DNA from: Stictocephala bisonia
Lineage: Eukaryota > Arthropoda > Insecta > Hemiptera > Membracidae
Reading direction: 5' to 3'
Assembly (NCBI GenBank): GCA_035578905.1
Contig: JAQJVL010000533.1
Coordinates: 228,501 to 292,500, forward strand
Length of the DNA: 64,000 nucleotides
Shown piece after piece: positions 37,284 through 48,389 of this stretch (within the stretch, counting starts at the first letter, position 1; every line of letters starts with the position of its first letter). Under the pieces are notes generated by a model that had not been told where the DNA came from, did not search any database, and saw nothing but the letters and a program-made list of their open reading frames with translations. Made by a program: the position numbers and the translations under genes.

Positions 37284-38037
37284 ACATTGATTCAGCAATA
37301 CTTCTGGTCTCATTAAACCCTTTATAAGAGTCTTCAGATTTCCGACTCCATCTTGGTATGCCAACTTTAACAGTAGATACGACAATACTTGTGAATCGAT
37401 TGAAATTGTTGTATTAGTGAGTAAAATCCTTTGTTATGATACGCCTCACTCAGGTTTAATATAAGTCTGCCTAGGGGAATATAATAATTTGTAGGTATTA
37501 TAACAAAGCAGATATTATCTCGAAAGAAAACTTATGAAAGTGGGGAGGAAAAACATGTTTCTTTGAATTGTTATCGCAATAATGGTTCCTGAAATTTTAA
37601 ATTGTTCGTGTTTTTACTAACGAGAGTATAACATATAAACACGTATGTATTTTCTCCAAAATACTCCAATACTTTGGCAACTCTAAAAGTTATTAAAAGT
37701 AAAAACATTTATTATTAGTGGTGTATTTACTCACATTGCTTATTATTTTCAATCATATGTTCTACATCATTATTTTGAATTTTTGTTAAATGTTTTTTAA
37801 GTCTCTACTGAATGACCAAGTAAAACACAAGAGTACAAAGCACTGGACATGGAACTCGTCTGTCTCCAATTCCCTGAAGCAATATGACTTGTGAAACTTC
37901 TGGTCAGCTGTCAATAGATTTCTCCTCATTAAGAATATGATTTTTAATTATTTAACATAAACCTTCGATATGTTAAATTATCATTTAAGCTAATTATATA
38001 ATATAGTTTAAATTAAATAACTACGTAACCACTACTA

Positions 38038-38092
38038 CTAACCTAACCTAACCTAACCTAACCTAACCTAACCTAACCTAACCTAACCTAAC
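38038..38092 (-). repeat. Interstitial telomere repeat (TTAGG)n
   Basis: Eleven perfect CCTAA units on the + strand (TTAGG on the minus strand) with no variants. The tract is internal and followed by a C-rich minisatellite, so it is an interstitial tract rather than a chromosome end. Confidence 0.97.
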
Positions 38093-38200
38093 CCACCCGC
38101 CCACCCTTACACTTACAGTGGTATTGACCCACCCACCCACCCTTACACTTACAGTGGTATTGACCTACCCGCCCACCCTTATACGTACAGTGGTATTTAT
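38092..38200. repeat. C-rich minisatellite, quadruplex-capable
   Basis: Three units of about 36 bp: CCCACCCGCCCACCC (38092-38106), then TTACACTTACAGTGGTATTGA. The second unit starts CCCACCCACCCACCC (38128-38142) and the third is degenerate. On the minus strand the first two read as four G3 runs with one-base loops, the most compact G-quadruplex pattern. The same unit appears at 56324-56460. Confidence 0.92.
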
Positions 38201-38267
38201 ATGGACGATATACTCCAAAATTAGATAGTCCCTGTTCTACAAGCTAGTCTTGGCGCTGACTTCTAAA

Positions 38268-38412
38268 CATGTTTTTTTCCAACAAGACGGAGCACCACCA
38301 CATTGTTGTGTTCAAGTGAGGCAATACTTAGATACATTATTCCGTCACCAGTGGATTGGAAGACGTGGACCGATTGAGTGGCTCGTCCCCCTGACTTAAC
38401 TCCACTATTGTG
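38268..38412 (+). pseudogene. Tc1/mariner-type (IS630) transposase fragment
   Basis: A short relic of the DDE catalytic domain. It reads FQQDGAPPHCCVQVRQYLD near 38277-38333, the block around the second catalytic aspartate. Then come WIGRRGPIEW near 38353-38382 and, after a one-base frame slip near 38390, DLTPL, the block around the third acidic residue. Intact family members continue into a DFFLWG-like motif, which is lost here. The fragment is about 48 codons out of a usual 300-350. It begins less than 70 bp after the telomere-linked minisatellite. Confidence 0.8.
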
Positions 38413-39630
38413 TGTGATGGTTTCAAATTATAAGTGTATATATTATTCTTCGTTAGCTATTACTTAGATATAAATAGCATAAATTACAAGTTAAATCTCT
38501 CTAAATCCACATAGTTAAATTTCTCAACTATGCACGGATTAGATAAGGAAACAAATTACATTACAATGTACTTAGTCAATTATTTCTTACTATGGAAAAT
38601 TTAAAGTTACTTTACTTGCGTAAACTTAACTTCGATAGTATACTAGAGTGTAGGATAATTCTGTATATTTAGATATTATACAAAATTTATTGAGTAAAAT
38701 GTTCGTAAAAATGTTTGAATAAAATGTCTTGTTTCGGAAGCAGTATATAATAAGTTTCACTGACATGTAGGAAGTAACTATCGCTTCTTGATCGTAATGA
38801 TTTTACTGACTTCAATAACAAAATTTTTTGGTGTCAATTTGATCTTGTGTATTTTAGCATGAACACCACACCTCGTATGAACTATTATTGCTTATCAATG
38901 GAGGATAAAATTCACTAAGGAGTTTTGAGTGGGCTGAATTTGGAGACGTTTATAAGTTTTATGCACATTAAATTTTCATATAATTATCACGAATTTACAA
39001 CCATAACACTTTAGAAACGTTGATTAACTTGAATGTTTGCCTCCTTTATACATTTTTATAAAATTCTCTTGATCAATCTTTAACATATTTTATTTATTTA
39101 CTTATGTTTAATAAATATGACAAACAGGCTTTCATTTAGTTGTATTGTGGCATTAAGAATTCTAACTTTAACGTAATGTCCATGCTGTAATTATATATAC
39201 ACAAACGGTATTCTTGCACAAAACAAGAAACTATAAATTACACTTATCAAACTTTGTAAATATTAGTAATAATTTAACATTCTAGAATTGTTACTCTGTA
39301 AATAAAAGTAAACCTCAAAAGAAAATAAAAAGTTTGCTGATAAATTATCATGAACTTTAAATAATTTAATTTATGACACATATACATAACAATTAAAATC
39401 TATTAACAGGTTAAGTTAACTGATTCATTTAAGAAACTATTACATTTTTTTTATTTATGAGTCATAATTGGCCGTATTATTATACATCATACCAAATTTG
39501 ATGCAACGACTCCTTCCTAAATTAGTTTATAAGCCAATGCTGTTAACATTTACTTAGTCATAGAAGTAACATCAAAGTTGATGCTTACTCATGATAAGCC
39601 TAGGACCAACGCAGGCTCGTAACAACTGTT
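38413..39630. other. Unannotated AT-rich stretch
   Basis: No supported genes or repeats. Confidence 0.4.
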
Positions 39631-41045
39631 ATGGCCCTGGCAATAACGAGCCTACAACACAAAAATGGGCTCATCTAAACAGGCAAGGGGAACTGTGTCT
39701 TAATATGGCCCTGGCAATAACGAGCCTACAACACAAAAATGGGCTCATCTAAACAGGCAAGAGGAACTGTGTCTTAATATGGCCCTGGCAATAACGAGCC
39801 TACAACACAAAAATGGGCTCATCTAAACAGGCGAGGGGAACTGTGTCTTAATATGGTCCTGGCAATAACGAGCCTACAACACAAAAATGGGCTCATCTAA
39901 ACAGGCAAGAGGAACTGTGTCTTAATCTGGCCCTGGCAATAACGAGCCTACAACACAAAAATGGGCTCATCTAAACAGGCAAGGGGAACTGTGTCTAAAT
40001 ATGGGCCCTGGCAATAACGAGCCAACAACACAAAAATGGGCTCATCTAAACAGGCAAGGGGAACTGTGTCTTAATATGGCCCTGGCAATAACGAGCCTAC
40101 AACACAAAAATGGGCTCATCTAAACAGGCAAGAGGAACTGTGTCTTACTATGGCCCTGGCAATAACGAGCCTACAACACAAAAATGGGCTCATCTAAACA
40201 GGCGAGGGGAACTGTGTCTTAATATGGCCCTGGCAATAACGAGCCTACAACACAAAAATGGGCTCATCTAAACAGGCGAGGGGAACTGTGTCTTAATATG
40301 GCCCTGGCAATAACGAGCCTACAACACAAAAATGGGCTCATCTAAACAGGCGAGGGGAACTGTGTCTTAATATGGTTCTGGCAATAACGAGCCAACAACA
40401 CAAAAATGGGCTCATCTAAACAGGCAAGAGGAACTGTGTCTTAATATGGCCCTGGCAATAACGAGCCTACAACACAAAAATGGGCTCATCTAAACAGGCG
40501 AGGGGAACTGTGTCTTAATATGGCCCTGGCAATAACGAGCCTACAACACAAAAATGGGCTCATCTAAACAGGCAAGAGGAACTGTGTCTTAATATGGCCC
40601 TGGCAATAACGAGCCTACAACACAAAAATGGGCTCATCTAAACAGGCGAGGGGAACTGTGTCACAATATGGTTCTGGCAATAACGAGCCTACAACACAAA
40701 AATGGGCTCATCTAAATAGGCGAGGGGAACTGTGTCTTAATCTGGCTCTGGCAATAACGAGCCTACAACACAAAAATGGGCTCATCTAAACAGGCAAGAG
40801 GAACTGTGTCTTAATCTGGCTCTGGCAATAACGAGCCTACAACACAAAAATGGGCTCATCTAAATAGGCGAGGGGAACTGTGTCTTAATATGGCCCTGGC
40901 AATAACAAGCCTACAACACAAAATGGGCTCATCTAAACAGGCGAGGGGAACTGTGTCTTAATATGGCCCTGGCAATAACGAGCCTACAAGAGAAAAATGG
41001 GCTCATCTAAACAAGTGAGAGGAACTGTGTCTTAATCTGGCCCTC
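39631..41045. repeat. 74-bp satellite, about 19 copies
   Basis: Unit landmarks are ATGGCCCTGGCAATAACGAG, CCTACAACACAAAAATGGGC and TCATCTAAACAGGC, then AACTGTGTCTTAAT. Copies are highly similar, varying at AAGAGG/GAGGGG and CCCTGG/TTCTGG. Each unit contains an inverted pair GAGCC...GGCTC around a 15-base spacer. No frame stays open through the array. Confidence 0.97.
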
Positions 41046-41811
41046 GCTAAACGCTTTATAAAGTTTGATTTCATTTCATAAAATGGATATTACTTAAATT
41101 CAAGAGTTATAATTCTTAGTGTAATTTTAGCACCGAGACTTAGCTTCTTGGAAGGTGTGTTTTAATATTTTGTTTGTTTGTAAAAACACAGTGTTAGGAT
41201 TTCGGTATTTTGCTCATCTGTCATTATTTCGATAGAGTATTGATGGACATTAAAATTATTAGTTCATATTCTCTAGTTTACATATTCCTGAATTGAAAAG
41301 CATTAATAGTAAAATTTTGAATGGTGATATTTTTATCAGTCTTCAAGTTTTACAATATTTTACTGTCTATGAATGGTTAATTTACACGAATAACTAAAAC
41401 TGTTGTCATTTGTGAATAGTCATAGTATTAATTGTGATATCAAACTTGACCTTAAGTCATTCAGTTTATACTGAATCAATCACTCAGATATAAGACATTT
41501 TATGGTTATTATTTTATCACTAGGAGACACTACCGTACAGCTCGCGTACCTTGTCACTCCCTCTGCTCATGTACCCTTGGGGCCTGCCTAATGCCGGTTG
41601 GTGGTACGTTTTCCTACCTAAAGTTCGATAATATACGTTCATTTTTGTATGCATAGATCAAACTAAACTTCCACTGAACAAAAGCTTACTGTTGCTAACT
41701 GTATTGATCCTCTATAGTTTCCTAAATAGTATAAAAATGTTTATTTACATTGCAACAGCTGTTAAAATGTAATAAACATCATTGTTTACTTTGACCAGAT
41801 GTAACCTTTAA
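41046..41811. other. Unannotated stretch
   Basis: A GC-richer patch at 41520-41625 is open in one + frame for about 45 codons but has no recognisable domain. Confidence 0.3.
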
Positions 41812-42165
41812 TAGTATATTTCATAACAAGAGTGGAAAGTGGGGTTTTGCATGTTCGAGACCATATGTTTGAAGTGCGAGACTTGTCGAGCACTTCAAAT
41901 GATCGAGAACATACAAAACACTTTCACTCGAGTTTTGAACGATACTTTTCACTACACTACGGAATAAAAACTCATTTTTGGAATGTTAACTGTTTATTAA
42001 ATTAGAAACATGTTTTAAAAACAGGTGTTGTTGACTGTGGAAAATGTTCGGTTGTAAACAATGTTTCTTTCGGTAGTAAACAATAGACAGCTGTTGAAAA
42101 TATGATGTTTCGCAGGTTGTAAACACATAACGAAAACAGCTGAACTCATAGTAGTGTAGTGAAAA
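41812..42165 (+). mobile_element. Composite foldback element, copy 1 (354 bp)
   Basis: This family has three copies in the window (also 48036-48389 inverted, and 62127-62429). The first 140 bp (41812-41950) is one long imperfect hairpin: AGTATATTTCATAACAAG...GTTTTGCATGTTC...TTTGAAGTGC pairs with GCACTTCAAA...GAACATACAAAAC...GATACTTTTC. The remaining 220 bp is bounded by a perfect 15-bp inverted repeat, TTTTCACTACACTAC at 41946-41960 and its complement at 42151-42165. It contains GACAGCTGTTG and GAAAACAGCTG. No coding capacity and no clear target duplication. It is probably a non-autonomous DNA transposon. Superfamily unknown. Confidence 0.85.
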
Positions 42166-42484
42166 CTAATTTAAATCTCTCTCTCCATGTAATTATTATG
42201 GCCGAAAACGTACTTTTAGGATTCTTCATGCCCTTTAGGCTAAAATTATTTCAAAATTAATTCCTTCAAGCACAACTACGAATGGGGGTAAATTCATTCT
42301 TCAACCGTTAAAACTGGTCAAGAAATGAGGGAGGAGTTGCGTTAACAAAATAATGCTTCGCGCATTATACAGAAGGATATTATTTATTTATTTTATAACT
42401 AACTACATAGCTTAATTTTATATTCATAAATATACTAAAAATCCCTTATAAAATTAGTGACTAGAATATTTAAGTTATTTACTT

Positions 42485-42548
42485 ATTACACTGAGCTGTA
42501 TGGAGCATTGAACATTATTACACTGAGCTGTATGGAGCATTGAACGTT
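42485..42548. repeat. 32-bp tandem duplication
   Basis: ATTACACTGAGCTGTATGG and the following bases occur twice in a row, starting at 42485 and 42517. The 66-codon minus frame across it (42486-42686) has no recognisable domain. Confidence 0.92.
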
Positions 42549-43028
42549 TTCCTTACAGTCCTTTAAAACATATGTTCCCGTTTCTCTCCACATGTTGACA
42601 CACATTGTCCAATAAACTGTGGATGGATCAATCCCTGGGGACACTGAGCGGTCCTTTGTTATTTCAGGCAGATCTGAATAATGCATTAAGCTTGTCTAAA
42701 CCCGTATACAACCGTTTATTGCCTTAAAACAATTATATTGGAAGCAGCTTAAATTTTCTAGTTTATACTGGTGACAATAAATAGAACCAGTGTTTCACGT
42801 TCAATGAGTTAACGATCGGCGATAAACAGTGAACTCGTGTTCATTGCGTCATTTCACCCAATGATGTCTTTATAAAACTTTATATTTAACTTAGCTTCCA
42901 CTTAATTTTATCCTAGCTATAATAGTGATTTTCGTTCCTTGCGTTTGCTACAATTGATAGAAGTCATAAAAATATTAATACCATACTCTTGGAGCTTATA
43001 TTGCTTTGGAACCAATCTTAAAATTACC
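42549..43028. other. Unannotated stretch
   Basis: Nothing supported. Confidence 0.4.
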
Positions 43029-43441
43029 TACCCAACATACGTACATCTTAAAAGACCCACCAAATTCCATCTTACGTATATCTTGGCGTAGCCACCACCT
43101 TCTCAACCTACATACATAGAGTAGATTCGCAGCCCGTATAACGTACATCTTGACATGCCCACACACCTACCCGACGTACATCTTAATGAATCCACAATCC
43201 ATCTTACGTATATATTGGCGTAGCCACTTACTCAACCTACATACATTGAGTGGATCGCAGCTCGTATAACGTACATCTTGACATGCCCACACACCTACCC
43301 GACTTACATCTTAATGAATCCACAACCCATCTTACGTATATCTTGGCGTAGCCACCTACTCAACCTGGAGTGGATTCACAGCCCGAATAACGTACATCTT
43401 GACATGCCCAACTACCCACACCACGTATGAACCCACAATCC
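43029..43441. repeat. Approximately 130-bp tandem repeat, three copies
   Basis: CCATCTTACGTATAT recurs at 43067, 43199 and 43327, with TTGGCGTAGCCAC, AACGTACATCTTGACATGCC and ACATCTTAATGAATCCACAA between. There are small indels between copies. GTACATCTT words occur at several phases, suggesting an older, shorter period. Confidence 0.88.
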
Positions 43442-43445
43442 ATTA

Positions 43446-43487
43446 AGAAACATCACATAATTCCAAATGAATTATGTGATGCTTCTT
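43446..43487. other. Perfect 13-bp hairpin
   Basis: CATCACATAATTC and GAATTATGTGATG flank a five-base loop, with partial pairing continuing outward (AAGAAA/CTTCTT). It sits right after the 130-bp repeat. Too short for a typical precursor microRNA. Confidence 0.8.
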
Positions 43488-44459
43488 TTTAACCCCTTAC
43501 AAGTGATAAACTGAGATAACCTTTTATCAAATAATTACGATGATATAAGTCTTCCTACTGTCTCGAAGCTATGGAGGAGATGTAACTCATTTTATCATCT
43601 GTTGACTAACATTTGAACAGGTTAACAATCATGTGGCCATAATTTGGCAAAAAAAATGTAATTATGATAGTTTTACACGAATAAATTCAAGAGTAAGACA
43701 AACACGTCAAAGGCCAATGTTAACACTTGTGTTGTTACGTTGTTCTAATATAAGATGATCAAACAAAACTCAGAAATACCCAATTTAAGAGTAACTCTTG
43801 TGCGTACGAAAATCTAACAATTATTTTCACTTAGTAGGTAAAACAAATACTTTACGGTGTTAAAAGCTGATGTAGCCTATGAATAAAGATACTGATGAAC
43901 TTATATTAACTGAGATGATTTAAAAAATATTGATAAAATTACACAAATATGTGAACTGAATTATGTGAACATAGTGACTAATTGATATTCTGTTAAAAAG
44001 TACAAACTTTAAGAGGAGTATAATTAATTGCTACAGATTGTCATCTAAGATTCATATTATTATTAGTTAACTTTTATTATTATGTCATAACAGTTTTATA
44101 GAGGGAAACGATTGTGCTTAACCTTTTAATAGTATAAAATATAATCCTGAAAAACGTTGATATTTTGTTAGGGAACATTGCTGTATATAAATATATAGTA
44201 GATCGGTTGTGACTGGTAGATATATTGAAGGATGTCTGCCAATGTACTGTAAAATAGCATTTTTGCTGGGTGTTAGTGCTTCTGAAATAGCCAAAATAAT
44301 AACAATACGACATACACAAAAATTTAGTAAACAATTATACAGTATATACTGTACAAGACCAATGGGGTACATTTTCGTGTAGTTTATCTCTTCGAAATAA
44401 CTTTTTGGTATTTAGCTTTATATATATTTTTTTGTCAGATTTTCTATTGGGAACTTAAC
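43488..44459. other. Unannotated AT-rich stretch
   Basis: Two overlapping minus frames (44080-44372) show no domain and are probably chance. Confidence 0.35.
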
Positions 44460-44462
44460 TAA

Positions 44463-44893
44463 AGCCGGGTTGACACGATACGAGTGTACTCGGTCCGATC
44501 GAAATCGGATGTTGCGCGCGCATCACTCGGATGCCACTCGTAACGTGTAAACACGTTCCGAGTAACTTGGTCCGGATACATTCGGTAGGAGTGAGTCGGA
44601 TTGGACTCTACTTATTCGTATACGAGTGATCCGAATTGGTTTTTTTTACGGTTCCACAGTTTCATTAGTTTCGATCAGGTTATATTTATGTTTTTTGAAA
44701 ACAGCAGCTAAACCTCTTCTTAGCATCATTTCAGCCATCGTTTTAAGAACATAGATTTTATTATATGTTATTTTAACAGTCTGGCATCAGTCCGAGTACA
44801 ATCCGTCTTGTCAACTCTGCCATCCGATCGCGCTTGGATCGAGTACCAAAATTATACTCGGTCCGGTTACGCTCGTATCATGTCAACGTAGCT
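44463..44893. mobile_element. 431-bp inverted-repeat element (MITE)
   Basis: The ends AGCCGGGTTGACACGATACG and AGCTACGTTGACATGATACG (right end, reverse complement) form a TIR of about 22 bp. TAA flanks both sides (44460-44462, 44894-44896). A three-base TWA duplication would suit PIF/Harbinger; this is tentative. The interior is much richer in G+C than its surroundings. It has many CGGTCCGAT, ATCCGA, ACTCGG and GAGTGAT words in both orientations near both ends. No coding capacity. Confidence 0.8.
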
Positions 44894-44896
44894 TAA

Positions 44897-45686
44897 ATGT
44901 TCTTTACCAAGGTGCCGTAGCTATAGATCCTTTACTAGTTTTAAACAATGCGTGTTCACTATTGTAAGCTAATGTTCAAAATATTCTATTTATTGGGCAA
45001 AACATTAAAAGTACACTTTAAACTATTATAAAAATGAAATTTTGAATTGTGTGTTACCAAATACAACTTATCTATACTCCTTGGTTCCAATTTATCAACT
45101 TCTCTATCCCAAACCAAATCAGTGTACTAGTCGCGTGTGTCATTAGCATTAGTTTTACATAGGTATCACATTTTGATAGTTAGTACTATTGGCCTATTGT
45201 TTTGTATAACAAGTTTAACACATGAAATATAACGATAATAATGGCAACATACTAGGCCTATCTATATCTAAGATTTTAGGAGCACAATTTAAATTTGTAA
45301 ATCTCTAAACTAGCTCCCTATAAAATATGAAAAGTTCTTTATCTAAATAACGTAACTACTAATCAAAATATAAAACACTAAAGGTTCACATAGTTAAAAA
45401 AATCATACTTTTAACTGTTTAAACAGTATGATACATGAACAAGTTTTTCGAACATCATATTCAATATAACAATCTTTTTTTGTCATACAGTAGTATACTG
45501 CATGTATATTCCTAGTTTTATTTTCCCAAGATTTATTATACCAATAAAAGAAAGTATCTTAACTAAGTTGACAATTAAATTAATTTAAATGATCCAGATT
45601 TACTGTGCCTTATGTTAAATATTAAATAGTGTAAATCTAGAATACATTATTTTACCGTAAACTAGAGATCCTGTGGACCTAATCTT
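44897..45686. other. Unannotated AT-rich stretch
   Basis: Nothing supported. Confidence 0.4.
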
Positions 45687-46025
45687 TAACTCAGTACTCC
45701 CTCTCTGAGTGGTTCACAGTCGATATGACTCAAATACCCTTACAGCCAGTGAACGAGATAATTGATGGAGCTAGAACCCCTCTCCTCCACGGGTTATCGG
45801 GGAGTTACAGATGTTAATACCCACTCACTCAACTTTATGAATATTTCCACATATTTAACTCAATATTCCCTCTACGTATGGTCCACAGTCGATATGACTC
45901 AAATACCTTCAAACCCAGTGAACGGGATATTGATGGAGCTAGAACCCTCTCCTTCACGGGTTATCGGAGAGTCACAGATGTTAATATCCACTCACTCAAT
46001 TTTATGAATATTTCCACATATTTAA
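45687..46025. repeat. 169-bp tandem duplication
   Basis: CACAGTCGATATGACTCAAA recurs at about 45716 and 45885. GATGGAGCTAGAACCC, CACGGGTTATCGG, CCACTCACTCAA and GAATATTTCCACATATTTAA are shared in order. Several substitutions and short indels separate the copies. The 81-codon + frame across it is incidental. Confidence 0.9.
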
Positions 46026-46878
46026 AGTTTACGGTATATATATTATGCCAATTTTAAAATGTACACCCTGTGCTCTAAAAAGAAAATAAATGGTCTATCC
46101 TATCATATAACTATTGTGTGCAGTGATGGAATTGATACAAATATAAGAGAAACGTTGAAAATTTTGTTAAATAATTACATTTAAATTTAGTTTTAATACA
46201 GCATTAACGCTGCCTTGTTAAAACTAAATAAGCATAAAGTATGTATTGTGTATTCAATGAGTTGTAGTTCTAGATCCAAGGTCATTGTTTTACGTAATTA
46301 AATAGCAAAACCATTTGAACCATTAGAATAACTAGAAGGCTCACTTTATACAATGTATTAAAAAAGTAATAAATATTGATAACCCTAGATCATAGGCTTA
46401 AGCATCCTGTGTTATTTATAATTAGAATCTAGATTTTACTATAACTTAAGTTGTTATTTATAGTATTTACAATATCACCTGTCATTTCGTCCATGCTGAG
46501 AAGGAATGTGGCCTTCAAGGTTTGAGTGATTATTAGATAAGTAGATTTTATTAGTAATATTTTTAAAGAAAATCTGTTAGAATATTTGAACACTCGTCTG
46601 ACTATACCTCTGCTCCTCTAACATAAACAAAATATTTTTAAAAGAATATTTTAGTTATAGGTGGTTACTTTTATTAATTTTAAGTACGTTGCTAACCGTA
46701 GTAATCTATAATTATTTTGTAAAGTAACGCTACATTGAATGGCATATTTAGGTGTCAAATACATTACTAGACTGGAATAATATAATTTTTAGTTCTAAAT
46801 AAAGTGTACGTTTTTGAACTCTAGCCACATTACTAGTAAGTGATCTTTCCTATTTTTCTTGTGCGTTGTAAATAGTAG
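46026..46878. other. Unannotated AT-rich stretch
   Basis: Nothing supported. Confidence 0.4.
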
Positions 46879-47315
46879 TCGGCACTGGTGGCGCAGTGCT
46901 GTAACCCAGCTAAACGGGAACAAAGTGTTTGGGAGATTGTAGGCGATTGGTTGGATGCTCGGTCCTCTTAATACTGACATGGCATCCGCTCAATGGTTGC
47001 TATCGGCGTGGACACTACTAGAGAAGTCTGGGGTGTCCATGTTGGGTGGTAATCATTGTGCGGATGTTGTGTGGGGGAGATATAGAGTATTAGGCTTGTC
47101 AATTAGCTGAAAATCAGACCAGCACTACGTGGTTCGGATTCCACGTAAAGCTGTAGGTCCCTTAGTTGTCCTGGCTGTTGGGTTATTAATAAATTTCCCT
47201 TTCTGAGGAACAGTTGAACTCAGTTAGTAACCAGACTACACTCATCCTACAATCATATAACCATTCATATTCGCCTTAAAATACCAACGACGTTGTGTCG
47301 GCGTCTCATATGTAA
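46879..47315 (+). mobile_element. SINE-like repeat S, copy A
   Basis: Shares about 300 bp with 56151-56592: GTGGACACTA, GGTGTCCATGTTGG, GGCTTGTCAATT, GCTGAAAATCAGACCA, GTAGGTCCCTTAGTT and TCTGAGGAACAGT. The head GGCACTGGTGGCGCAGTGC resembles a Pol III A-box. A B-box/T-arm-like hairpin CGTGG TTCGGATT CCACG lies at 47128-47145. The two boxes are about 250 bp apart, too far for a standard tRNA head, so an atypical or composite SINE is inferred. A shadow minus frame at 46795-46980 is ignored. Confidence 0.6.
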
Positions 47316-47600
47316 GAATGTAAGAATAATTATTATATAGGAATTGAATTTTATTATTTCATTATTCATTATTTCATGTTTCATTGACTTGGTTATTCTA
47401 CTCTATAGAGAAACCAGTGCAGTAATAAATATTCTTCTGGCATACAATAGTGCTAAGAGAATTTTAACAAATGATCTCTATTAATAAAAAGTATAATTTA
47501 AGATTTAGTGAGTACTATTTACTTTTCGAAAACTGCCTTTCAGTTAATTTATCACATTTTCTCACTACACTTAAAAAGACATTTTGCATCCCGCTACTAG

Positions 47601-47731
47601 TTCACACCCAATTGTATACAAACGGCGTGCAGTTCAGTGGACCCTGGCTTAATCTGGCAGATACCGGGAGGTCCTTTGTAGTTCCCAACAAGCACGAATA
47701 TTGTATTGAGCTGCTCACCGACACGGACTAG
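47601..47731 (+). CDS. Candidate terminal exon of an unidentified gene
   Basis: The last 43 codons of a + strand frame, ending TAG at 47729-47731, differ from everything around them: balanced codon use, clearly higher G+C, and a protein-like sequence with the piece NGVQFSGPWLNLADTGRSF followed by VVPNKHEYCIELLTDTD. A pyrimidine-rich stretch and CTACTAG at 47594-47600 offer a possible 3' splice site, with the frame joining in phase 1. Upstream of it the same frame is AT-rich and unconvincing. I do not recognise the protein, no other exon is visible nearby, and no AATAAA closely follows. It may be a real last exon with distant upstream exons, a pseudogene piece or part of a mobile element. Confidence 0.4.
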
Positions 47732-48035
47732 CAAATTACACTTAGTTGTTTGTTATAAAAATCAGGTATTGTGTGGCAACATCTTCGTGCATTGATTTAA
47801 TGACAAGAGAGTTGTATGAAGAATTTCTTATTCATTAGTCTTTTAAATTGAAAATCAGATTAAACAACAGTATTCAGACTGGAAGGGGTAAAATGAGAAC
47901 ATACTGGACTTTAAGGAGAAATAACTTTAACTCATTGTATAAAAATGAAGAAATTTATTTAGCTTTTAAGATGTAAGCATAAACAAATACATTTTGTACA
48001 TGTAGTATATTTACCGAAGCAAAACGAAAAATTAT
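47732..48035. other. Unannotated AT-rich stretch
   Basis: Nothing supported. It would be the 3' untranslated region if the preceding exon is real. Confidence 0.3.
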
Positions 48036-48389
48036 TTTTCACTACACTACTATGAGTTCAGCTGTTTTCGTTATGTGTTTACAACCTGCGAAACATCATA
48101 TTTTCAACAGCTGTCTATTGTTTACTACCGAAAGTAACATTGTTTACAACCGAAAATTTTCCACAGTCAACAACACCTGTTTTTAAAACATGTTTCTAAT
48201 TTAATAAACAGTAAACATTCCAAAAATGAGTTTTTATTCCATAGTGTAGTGAAAAGTATCGTTCAAAACTCGAGTGAAAGTGTTTTGTATGTTCTCGACC
48301 ATTTGAAGTGCTCGACAATTCTCGCACTTCAAACATATGGTCTCGAACATGCAAAACCCCACTTTCCACTCTTGTTATGAAATATACTA
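48036..48389 (-). mobile_element. Composite foldback element, copy 2 (354 bp)
   Basis: Full-length copy of the family described at 41812-42165, in opposite orientation and the same length, with few differences. Two overlapping + frames at 48337-48608 start inside it and are not genes. Confidence 0.88.

Noticed and set aside
38038..38092. A true chromosome end
   Set aside because: Only 11 units, embedded between ordinary sequences on both sides.
39631..41045. CRISPR-like regular repeats
   Set aside because: Units abut with no unique spacers, and the sequence is clearly eukaryotic.
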